DNA from: Solirubrobacter sp963798325
Lineage (GTDB): Bacteria; Actinomycetota; Thermoleophilia; Solirubrobacterales; Solirubrobacteraceae
Assembly: GCA_963798325.1 (NCBI GenBank)
Contig: CAWCSS010000003.1
Coordinates: 62,001 to 126,000 of the forward strand
DNA: 64,000 bases
Reading direction: 5' to 3'
Notes under the pieces: generated by a model
The model's input: only the letters and a program-made list of their open reading frames with translations
Told to the model about the DNA's origin: nothing
The model's database searches: none
Translations under genes and position numbers: made by a program
Shown here: positions 56,168 through 64,000 of the stretch, piece after piece
Layout: each line of letters opens with the position of its first letter
Numbering within the stretch: position 1 is the stretch's first letter

Positions 56168-57955
56168 GTGACCCCCGCGCGGACGGTGACCCTCGAGAAC
56201 GTCACTGCGGCCCAATTGGTGCTGCGCTACCTCGCGCTCGAAGGGACGACGACGCTCTTCGGGCTCCCGGGTGCGGCGATCGGGCCCCTGCTGTACGAGT
56301 TGCGCAGCCGCGACGACGTGTTCAACTACGTCATCTGCCGCCACGAGGGCGGCGCCGGCTACATGGCGGACGGCTTCGCGCGCGTGAGCGGGACGCTGGG
56401 CGTGGTGCTGGTGACGTCGGGCCCCGGCGCGACCAACGCGCTCACCGGCACGATGAACGCGCAGGCCGCGGGTGTTCCGCTGCTGACCATCTCCGGCGAG
56501 GTCAAGGAGCAGTTCTTCGGGCTCGGCTACCTCCAGGAGGGCATCGACACGCAACTCGACGTCAACGCCGTCTACGCCGCGGCGATCGGCTACACGAGCG
56601 TGATCGACAACCCGCTGAACTTCAGCGTGCTGTTCGAGTCGGCGCTGCGCGCGGCGCTGACGGCACCCGCGGGCGCGAGCCACGTGAGCATCCCGGCCGA
56701 CGTCCAGGGCACGCCGATCGGCGTGCCGGTGCGCTTCCCGGCCACGCCGGCCAACTACCGCGCGGTGCCGAAGGCCGTCGACGTCCCGGACGTCGACACG
56801 GCGCTCGATCACCTGCTCAGCGCCCAGCGCCCGCTGCTCTTCCTCGGCAACGGCTGCCGTCGCGCGTTGCAGGACCCGACCCGAGCCGGCGCCTTCAAGG
56901 CCTTCGTCGAGCGCTTCGCGCTCCCGGTCATGACCACGCCCGAGGCCAAGGGCATCTTCCCCGAGTCGCACGCGCTGTCGCTGCGCAACTACGGCCTGGC
57001 CGGGAGCAACTGGACGACCGGCTACATGACCGGCACCGACCCGGCCTACGACGCGCTGCTGGTCCTCGGCTCCTCGCTGGGCGAGCTGGCGGCGACCAAG
57101 ACGATCTCCCCCGCCCCGCCGACCACGGACACGGTGGGCGTGTGGGCGAGCGTGCTCGAGCCCGTCGACGGCCCGTTCATGCAGATCGACGCCGACCACA
57201 TGGCGATCGGGCGCGCGTTCGCCGTCGATCTCGGGATCGTCGCCGACACCGGCGCGGCCCTGGACGAGCTGATCGCCCGCGCCGCCGAGCGGCAGGTGCC
57301 CAACAGCGTCCCCGGCCGCCTCGCGTTCGTCGAACAGGTGAAGGCCGCCCCGCCCGCGCCGCCGATCCCCGCACCGAGCACGCCCGGCACCGTCCACCCC
57401 GGCGCGATCATCGAGGCGCTCAACGCCGCGCTGCCCAGCGGCGGCCACGTCTTCGTCGACGCCGGCAACTGCGTCGGCTGGTGCAACGCCTACCTGCGGA
57501 TCGACCCGCCGAGCCAGGTCCACTCGGCGCTCTCGATGGGACCGATGGGCTTCGCCGTGGCGGGCGTGGTCGGCGGCAAGCTGGCGGCGCCGGACGCGGC
57601 CTGCGTGGCCGTCACCGGCGACGGCGCGTTCCTGATGCACGGCAGCGAGATCTCCACCGCGGCCGTGCAGAGCGCCGGCGCGATCTGGATCGTGCTCGAC
57701 GACGGCGACCTGACGATGGTCTCGCAGGGCCAGGAGGAGTTCTTCGGGACGCTCGACTGGACCGACTACTACAAGCTCGGGAACACGAACCTCGTCGCCT
57801 ACGCCACCGCGCTGGGCGCCGCCGCGGTCGAGGTCACCAGCGCCGACGCGCTCCCCGCCGCCCTGCAGGCCGCGCTGGCCGGCGCGGCCGACGGGACGCC
57901 GCAGGTGATCGCCGTCAAGGTCGATCCCACCGCCGAACCGCCCTACTACACATGA
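56168..57955 (+). CDS. Thiamine-diphosphate-dependent enzyme, acetolactate synthase-like
   Basis: 595 residues from GTG 56168. Three-domain POX/ALS architecture: YVICRHEGGAGYMADGFARV with the catalytic Glu of the cofactor aminopyrimidine contact, LVTSGPGATNALTGTMNAQA, a middle FAD-like domain (LLFLGNGCRRALQDPTRAGA), and the TPP motif VAVTGDGAFLMHGSEISTAA followed by WIVLDDGDLTMVSQGQ, where DDG replaces the usual NN. It should decarboxylate a 2-oxo acid or ligate aldehydes; benzoylformate decarboxylase- or ALS-like, product not predictable. Its stop overlaps the next gene's ATG (ATGA), coupling it to a cyclase. Confidence 0.87.
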   Translation: MTPARTVTLENVTAAQLVLRYLALEGTTTLFGLPGAAIGPLLYELRSRDDVFNYVICRHEGGAGYMADGFARVSGTLGVVLVTSGPGATNALTGTMNAQAAGVPLLTISGEVKEQFFGLGYLQEGIDTQLDVNAVYAAAIGYTSVIDNPLNFSVLFESALRAALTAPAGASHVSIPADVQGTPIGVPVRFPATPANYRAVPKAVDVPDVDTALDHLLSAQRPLLFLGNGCRRALQDPTRAGAFKAFVERFALPVMTTPEAKGIFPESHALSLRNYGLAGSNWTTGYMTGTDPAYDALLVLGSSLGELAATKTISPAPPTTDTVGVWASVLEPVDGPFMQIDADHMAIGRAFAVDLGIVADTGAALDELIARAAERQVPNSVPGRLAFVEQVKAAPPAPPIPAPSTPGTVHPGAIIEALNAALPSGGHVFVDAGNCVGWCNAYLRIDPPSQVHSALSMGPMGFAVAGVVGGKLAAPDAACVAVTGDGAFLMHGSEISTAAVQSAGAIWIVLDDGDLTMVSQGQEEFFGTLDWTDYYKLGNTNLVAYATALGAAAVEVTSADALPAALQAALAGAADGTPQVIAVKVDPTAEPPYYT

Positions 57956-60900
57956 GCGAAGCGCTGGTCGAGGGAACGCTCACCAGCTACCTGCCGCCGC
58001 ACGTGCTGCGGCGACTGACCTCCGGCGCACCGGCGCCCGCGCCCCACGCCGAGCGCTTCGAGGCCGCCGTGCTGCTGGCCGACATCCGCGGCTTCACCCG
58101 CATGACCGAGCTGATGGCCTCCCGCGGCCCGGACGGCGTGGAGATGTTCACCGACGCGATGAACCGCTACTTCGGCGGGATGATCAACCACGTCGTCGAG
58201 CACGGCGGCGAGGTGGTCAGCTTCGCCGGCGACGCGCTGCTCGCCGTCTGGCCGGTGGGCGAGGGCACGCCGACCGCCGCGCTGGACGCCGCCGCCGGCT
58301 GCGCGCTCGTGCTCGCCACCCGCGACGCCGCCGTCGCGCCCGGCGTCGACGCCCGCCTGCGCGTGCGGCTCGCGGTCGCCACCGGTGAGGTCGCGGGCCT
58401 CGAGGTCGGCCGCCCGAGCCGGCAGATCTACTGCGCGCTGATGGGCGCGCCGATCGATCGCGTCTCGGAGGCGATCGACGCCGCCGACGCGGGCGAGGTG
58501 GCCACCGACGCCGCCGGCTGGGAACTGCTGCGCGACCACGCGGAGGGCCGCCGCCGCCGATGACGCCTTCGTCATCACCGCGGTCACCTACGAGCGACGC
58601 GCGAAGGCGACCAAAGCACCGCCTGAGCCCGGCGCCGCGGTCCTGGAGCCCTACATCGCGCCCTCGGTGATCGCCAGCGAGACCGCCGCGCACGGGACGT
58701 GGATCGCCGAACTGCGGCGCGTGACGGCGATCTTCGTCGATCTGCCCGACCTGGTCCATGACTCCGACCTGGAGCGCCGTCCAGGAGCTGATCGTCGCGC
58801 TGCAGGCCGACTTCGAGCGCCATTCGACGCAGCTCAACCAGATCGGCGTCGACAATCACGGGACGAGCCTGCTGGCCGCGGCGGGCCTGCCGCCGCACGC
58901 TCACGCCGACGACCCCGAGCGCGGCATCCGGACCGCGCTGGCGATCGCCGACACGCTGCGCCGCCTGCACTGGCGGGGAACCGTCGGCGTGGCCAGCGGG
59001 CGCGTGCTGTGCGTCGTGATCGGCAACGAGACGCGCCGCGAGTACATGGTCATGGGCGACTCGATCAACGTCGCCGCCCGCCTGTCGACCTCGGGTGACG
59101 GCAGTGAGCGGGTGCTCGTGCTCTGCGACGCCGCCACCGCCGAGGCCACGCGGCGACGGATCGAGTTCGGCCCGCCGATGCAGCTGCAGGTCAAGGGCAA
59201 GACGCTGCCGATCACCGCCTACCGGCCGCTCGGCCGGCGCGGGCCGACCGCCGGGCCCGGCACCGCGGCGTTCGGCCGCCGCCGCGAGCAGCGCGTGCTG
59301 CGGGCGGCGATCGAGGCCGGGCGTCGGCGGCGGTTCGCGCGCGGTCGCGATCCAGGCCGAGCCCGGCCTGGGCAAGTCGCACCTGCTGGCCGAGGCGGCC
59401 GAGCTCGCCGCCGGGCGCGGGATGCGCTGCCTGTTCGGCACCGGCGACGCGATCGAGCAGGCCACGCCCTACCACGGCTGGCGGCACGTGTTCGAGACGC
59501 TGCTGAGCATCGACGATCGCACCATGAGCGCCGAGCGCGAGCTGGGCGCGCTCTGGCGATCGGCCCGCGCGCCCCGCTGCTGAACCCGGTCCTCGGCCTC
59601 AACCTCGCCGACACGCCCGAGACCGCCGAGCTCCAGAACGAGCGGCGCATCCAGGCCACGCGGGAGTTCCTGCTGGAGCTGCTGAGCGAGGCGTCGACGC
59701 AGCCGCTGCTGATCGCGCTCGACGACGCGCACTGGCTGGACTCGGCCTCGTGGGCGCTGGTCCGCGAGTACGTTCGCCGCGGCCTGCCCGGCGTGACGCT
59801 GCTGGCCAGCCGGCCGACCGGGACGCTCGCCCCCGAGTACGCGCAACTGCTCGACGAGCCGAGCGCGGAGCTGATCGAGCTCAGCCCGCTCAGCGAGGAC
59901 GACGCGCTGGACCTCGCCGCCGAGCGCCTCGGCGCGGCGTGGCTGGGCGCCGGCGTCTCCGAGCTGATCCTCGACCGCGCCGCCGGCAACCCGCTGTTCG
60001 TGGAGGAGCTCGCCCGCGCGCTGGCCGACGCGGGCGTGATCCGCGTCGACGCGTCGGGCACCTGCATGGTCGCGCCCGGCGCGAACCTCGACGACCTCGG
60101 GCTGCCCGACACGGTCGAGGGCGTGATCGCCAACCGCATGGAAGGGCTCGAGCCGCCGGTCGACCTCACGCTGAAGGTCTCGAGCGTGGTCGGCCCGATG
60201 TTCGCCGCCGAGCTCGTGCACGACGTCTACCCGCTGGAGACCGACGCCGCCCGGCTGGAGACGAGCCTCGACGCGCTCGTCCGCCGCGACCTCACCCAGC
60301 TCGTGCAACCGCCGCCCGGCACCTCCTACTCGTTCCGCCACGCGCTGATCCGCGACGTCGCCTACCAGCGCCTGCTGTTCGCCCAGCGGCGCGAGCTGCA
60401 CCGGGCGATCGGCGAATGGCACGAGCAGCACTTCGCCGAGAACCTCGCGCCCGTGTACGCCACGCTCGCCCATCACTACACGCGCGCCGGCGACGTCGAA
60501 CGCGCCTGCGACTACCTCGGCCGCGCGTCGGTGCAGGCCATCAACAACGGGATGGGCCGCGAGGCGGTGGACCTCGGGCTGGCGGCGGCGGCGATGCTCG
60601 GCGTCGAGCTCCCGCGCACCCTGCCCGAGATCGGCGCGGCGATCGGCGAGCGGCTCGGGATCATCGGCGCGCAGATGGCCGAGCGCTCGATCGAGAGCCT
60701 GGCCGAGCTGCCCGAGGCCACCGACCCGGGGCGCGCGGCGGCGATCGGCGCGCTGCTGCAGACCGCGCCCGCGGCGTTCATCAGCCAGCAGAGCGAGCTG
60801 TTCGCGCTGATCGGCCTCGAGGGCTTCCGGCTGACGCTGGAGACCGGCCGCACGCCCTACCTGCCGGGAGTGCTCGCCCTCTACGCGCTGATCACCCGCA

Positions 60901-61886
60901 ACCTCGACCCCGACCCGCGCCCCGCGTTCGCGCTCAGCTCGATGGCCGAGCGGCTCGCCGAGCGCGACAGCCCGCCGCTGCTGGCCAACGCCGGGTTCGT
61001 GCACTCGTGGTTCGTCCATCACTGGGTCGAGCCGATCCCGGCGATCCTGCCGCGGATCCCCGCGCGCGCCGAGGCCGGCTTCACCCACGGCGACGTGATG
61101 ATGGCGTGCTTCAACACCGCCGGCTACGTGACGCTGCTCGCGGCCAGCGGCGCGCCGCTGGACGAGGTGATCGCCGCCGGGACGATCGCGGGTGAGCGGA
61201 TCGCGGGCCGCGTCGCCGCGGCGGCGTTCCACTGCACCCACGAGGTCCAGTTCGCCAAGGCGCTCGCCGGCCGCACCACCGGCCCGACGTCGCTCACCGA
61301 CACGCCGCGCGAGGGCAACGTCGACGAGGAGCGCGACCTCGCCTCGATCCGCCACACCGACCTCGTCAACCAGCAGGGCTATTACCTGACCTCGAAGCTG
61401 CGCCTGCACTTCTACTACCGCGACCACGCCCGGGCGCTGGCGTTCGGCGATCAGGCCGAGCGCGTCCGGGGCGCGTTCCGCGCGCAGCAGCAGGAGGTCG
61501 AGTTCGTCTTCTTCCACGGGCTCGCGTTGCTGGCCCACGCGCGTGAGACCGGCGACGAAGGGGCGCTCGCGCGCGGCGAGCAGGCGATCGAGGAGATGCG
61601 CGGCTGGGCGCGGTTCGCGCCGGAGATCTTCGCGCCGCGAGTGGCGATCATGGAGGGCCAGCTCGCCTGGGCGAGCCAGGACCGGTCCGCCGCCGTCGAG
61701 CGCCTGACGGCGGGCGCGGCGGGCGCCGATCGCCACCACGCCGCGCTCGCCCACGAGCTCGCCGGGCGCTGCCTGCTCGAGGCCGGTGATGCCCTGACCG
61801 CGCGCGACCAACTCCGCGCGGCGGCGGAGCGCTACGCCGAGTGGGGCGCCGCGGCCAAGGTTCAGGACGTGACGGCCGCGCTCTGA
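57952..61886 (+). CDS. Soluble-adenylyl-cyclase-like protein: two cyclase domains, AAA ATPase, TPR region (four frameshifts)
   Basis: ATG 57952, about 1310 residues. Cyclase domain 1: AAVLLADIRGFTRMTELMAS, then HGGEVVSFAGDALLAVWPVG, with both metal Asp sites. Cyclase domain 2 (from ~58700): VTAIFVDLPDL and YMVMGDSINVAARLSTSG, but GVDNHGTSLLAAAG replaces the usual GDG strand, so it is degenerate. Then an AAA_16 ATPase with Walker A QAEPGLGKSHLLAEA and Walker B LLIALDDAHWLDSASWAL, and helical repeats to the end. The order is that of eukaryotic sAC and bacterial CyaB-type regulators. Shifts near 58550, 58775, 59322 (+1) and 59556 (-1). Coupled to the TPP enzyme. Confidence 0.88.
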
Positions 61887-62812
61887 CGGCCGAGCAGCAC
61901 GGCGCTCGCCTGCTGCTGGACCCCGAGGCAGAACAGGATCAGGTGGTCGGTGGTGACCTCGCCCCCGCGCGCGGCGAGCGTCAGCGGCACGCCCGCCAGC
62001 GCGGGGTTGCCGTACTGCTTGATCGTGTTGAGGAAGATCGCGCCCGCCAGGCCGGGGCGCGCACTCCAGGCGTCGATCAGCCTCTGCGAGGCCTGATGGG
62101 TGATCAGCGTGACCGCCCGCGGGTCGAGCCCGTGGCGCTCGATCAACGCCTCGGCGACGGTCGGCGCCGACTGCGCGCCGAACGTGTTGAAGGCCACCGC
62201 GCCCGCGGGCGTGATGTGGAACGTCTCGGCCATGTACATCGCGCCGTACTCGTCGCCGTCGGTCAGGTGCTCGTGGTCGAGCAGCCGCCACTGACACGGG
62301 TCGGCGGACGGGCCCAGGACGGCCGCGCCCGCCGCGTCGGCGGCGCTCAGCGCCGCCGGCGTCGTGTAGTCGACGTGCTGGGTCCAGTTGTCGCCGCAGA
62401 TGATCAGCGCCGTGCCCGCGCCGCCGGTGCGGATCAGCGCGTCGGCGACCACCAGTCCCGAGTTGAAGTTGGTGAAGTCGTCACCCAGCGGCAGCGCCGG
62501 AGCGTGCGCCGGGAGCCCGAGCTCGGCGTGGACGTGGGCGAGCACGTTGGGCGTGATCCACTCGCTCACGGTTCCGTAGCCGAGCAGGATGTCGACCGCC
62601 GGCGCGTGCACGCCCGCCGCCCGCAACGCGGCCTGCCCGGCCTCGATCATCAGCCAGCCGACGGACTCCCCCGGCCCGAGCACCCGCCGCTGGTCGTAGC
62701 CGTAGAACATCTCCTGGTGCTTCGGGATCCGGTCGAAGATCGGGTCGTCGTTGGTCCGGATCTGCGGCGGGACCGCGAACCCGGTGCCGACGATCGCCGG
62801 ACCGGCGCTCAC
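61862..62812 (-). CDS. KAS III-like (beta-ketoacyl synthase III fold) protein without the catalytic Cys
   Basis: Start at GTG 62812, coupled to the amine oxidase stop as GTGA (ATG 62821 is an alternative); about 316 residues. AIVGTGFAVPPQIRTND is the FabH-type start, VDILLGYGTVSEWITPN the first half, TLITHQASQRLIDAW carries the conserved His and FLNTIKQYGNPALAGVPLTL the Asn. The nucleophile segment reads LPLGDDFTNFNSGLVVADAL: no Cys is present where FabH has ACSG. It is probably a non-condensing acyltransferase-like member, as known for some KAS III proteins of secondary metabolism. The 3' end overlaps the cyclase gene by 25 bp. Confidence 0.8.
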   Translation of the reverse strand: MSAGPAIVGTGFAVPPQIRTNDDPIFDRIPKHQEMFYGYDQRRVLGPGESVGWLMIEAGQAALRAAGVHAPAVDILLGYGTVSEWITPNVLAHVHAELGLPAHAPALPLGDDFTNFNSGLVVADALIRTGGAGTALIICGDNWTQHVDYTTPAALSAADAAGAAVLGPSADPCQWRLLDHEHLTDGDEYGAMYMAETFHITPAGAVAFNTFGAQSAPTVAEALIERHGLDPRAVTLITHQASQRLIDAWSARPGLAGAIFLNTIKQYGNPALAGVPLTLAARGGEVTTDHLILFCLGVQQQASAVLLGRQSAAVTS

Positions 62813-64000
62813 GTCGCCCATGCCGGTGGGGCCAGGCCGAGGTGCTGCTGCAGCACCAGCTCCGTCGTCTCCAGCGCGCCTTCGACCCACCCTTGCCCGT
62901 TCGAGTACGCCTCGCCGCAGATGAAGACCGGCACGTCGGCGACCGGCTGGACGATCCGCGGGATCACCTCCCAGCTCTTCGCGCCCACCTTCCAGAAGTT
63001 CACGCCGCCGCCGAACGGGTCGATGCTCCAGTCGATGTAGGCGGCGGTGTACGGCGTGGGCGCGTAGCGGACATCGTGCAGCTCACGCAGCTGGCGGTCA
63101 ACCTCGTCGATCATCGCCCCGGGCGGCTCATACGACTTCCAGTCCTGCGCGCCCGGGTGCGGGCTCAGGTGCGGCCCGGCCAGCCCGGCCCAGAAGTCGA
63201 CGTTGAGGCTGTCGTCGTAGCTGGCCAGCAGCACGCCGTGGGTGCGGTGGTTGTCGCGCGACTTGGCCGTCGCCCAGTAGTAGCACTGGCGCACGGGGAG
63301 ATCGGTGACGCTGCGGCCGGTATCGACGCCGACCGACTCCCACCACGGGAACTCGTAGGCCACGAACAGCTTGAACAGCGGGATCGGGATCACCGACTCG
63401 ATCAGGCTCCGGACCGCCGTCAGGCTGCGGTCCATCACCGGACCGGTCGGCTCCAGCAGCTCGAGCGAGCGCCGCGGCATCGCCAGCACGAGCTTGCGCG
63501 CCCGTACCGTATGGCACCTGCCGCCGGCGACATCCTCGACCTGCAACACGACCGTCCCGTCCTCGCCCGTGTCGAAGGACACCAGGCGCTGGCCGCGGTT
63601 GATCGTCCCGCCCGCCTGCTCGAACTGCTTGGCCAGCGTCAACGGCACCTGCTGGTAGCCGCCCGGGAGGCGGTGGAACGTGACGTCGGAGGCGAGGTCG
63701 AAGTTGAGGCTGATGGTGTCGAACGCGTTCCAGTTGAGCCCGGCGGTGTCATAGCCGCTGGTCACGCGCGCGAGCTCGTACGCCTCGTGGCTCATGCCGC
63801 GCGCGAGCAGGTTCCAGAACCCCCACTCGTGCATCGGGCGCCCGTCGACCTCCCAGCCGCGCAGGAAGTCGCGCATCGCCGCCCCGCTCATGTTGGTGAT
63901 GCCGGGGATCATCCGATCCAGGACGTTGCCGATCAGGTCGCTGATCGGGACGCCGCGCTCGGACCAGTGCAGGTCGTAGGGGACGCGCACGCCCTCGGCC
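62809..64000 (-). CDS. Flavin monoamine oxidase, C-terminal part (cut by the window edge)
   Basis: Only the C-terminal ~397 residues are present; the frame stays open to base 64000 and the N-terminal FAD-binding GxGxxG is outside. HRLPGGYQQVPLTLAKQFEQ, KLVLAMPRRSLELLEP, and the C-terminal FAD block VPVFICGEAYSNGQGWVEGA place it in the amine oxidase family (L-amino acid oxidase, tryptophan 2-monooxygenase and relatives). It is co-transcribed with, and translationally coupled to, the KAS III-like gene, so a shared pathway is likely; substrate unknown. Confidence 0.88.
   Translation of the reverse strand, partial: AEGVRVPYDLHWSERGVPISDLIGNVLDRMIPGITNMSGAAMRDFLRGWEVDGRPMHEWGFWNLLARGMSHEAYELARVTSGYDTAGLNWNAFDTISLNFDLASDVTFHRLPGGYQQVPLTLAKQFEQAGGTINRGQRLVSFDTGEDGTVVLQVEDVAGGRCHTVRARKLVLAMPRRSLELLEPTGPVMDRSLTAVRSLIESVIPIPLFKLFVAYEFPWWESVGVDTGRSVTDLPVRQCYYWATAKSRDNHRTHGVLLASYDDSLNVDFWAGLAGPHLSPHPGAQDWKSYEPPGAMIDEVDRQLRELHDVRYAPTPYTAAYIDWSIDPFGGGVNFWKVGAKSWEVIPRIVQPVADVPVFICGEAYSNGQGWVEGALETTELVLQQHLGLAPPAWAT

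Noticed and set aside
1..64000. tRNA, rRNA, insertion sequences, prophage genes
   Set aside because: No cloverleaf, ribosomal RNA block, transposase or integrase motif was recognised by eye; a covariance-model search would be needed to exclude tRNAs fully.

Overview
The window is very GC-rich bacterial DNA with many GTG and a few TTG starts, strong GGAGG-type ribosome sites, and long antisense open frames caused by the base composition. Protein style and gene content (LAL-type LuxR and sAC-like cyclase regulators, PucR, LutABC, GH78 with a Ser/Thr-rich C-terminal extension) suggest an actinobacterium of the Thermoleophilia/Solirubrobacterales type. This assignment is inference from style, not from a marker gene. 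No rRNA, tRNA, CRISPR array or insertion sequence was seen.

Layout. 1-4.9 kb: the C-terminal part of an RHS/YD-repeat protein, a secreted repeat protein, a luciferase-domain protein and a quinone oxidoreductase, all broken by many single-base indels. 4.8-12.4 kb: an acyl-CoA/branched-chain degradation locus (biotin-dependent carboxylase beta and alpha subunits, acyl-CoA dehydrogenase) divergent from a TetR regulator, a GNAT acetyltransferase and a FadD-type ligase. 12.3-20.3 kb: a large LAL/LuxR regulator, a DUF4242 protein, an MFS transporter, an EAL phosphodiesterase and glucose-6-phosphate dehydrogenase. 20.3-40.6 kb: an L-rhamnose island, with a BNR_4 beta-propeller protein, a secreted GH78 alpha-L-rhamnosidase, two paralogous DeoR repressors, an ABC importer (rhaT-P-Q-S), rhaM, rhaB, rhaI, the aldolase-dehydrogenase fusion rhaEW, and lutABC. 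Together these encode a route from rhamnosides to DHAP and pyruvate. An almost identical 18-bp site lies in front of the importer operon and in front of lutA. 40.6-47.7 kb: ArsR and VOC genes, a deleted MgtC gene, an acyl-CoA dehydrogenase, proline catabolism genes with a PucR regulator, and a DAO-type flavoprotein. 47.8-50.6 kb: a secreted subtilase, a decayed LysR gene and a membrane-anchored unknown. 50.6-56.2 kb: a beta-glucoside-type island (GH5, LacI, binding protein, two permeases, no ATPase). 56.2-64 kb: a TPP enzyme coupled to a sAC-like cyclase/ATPase, facing a KAS III-like protein without a catalytic Cys that is coupled to a flavin amine oxidase cut by the window edge.

Two features cut across the window. 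First, a family of perfect palindromes (AAAGGGG-NC-A-GN-CCCCTTT type) occurs at six places, one of them in frame inside the carboxylase alpha gene, and the arms show a compensatory base change. Second, many conserved genes are broken by one-base indels, mostly +1 at CG dinucleotides. These are clustered, with none in about 8-29 kb, and look more like sequence error than biology. Where a gene is frameshifted the coordinates span the whole reconstructed gene.
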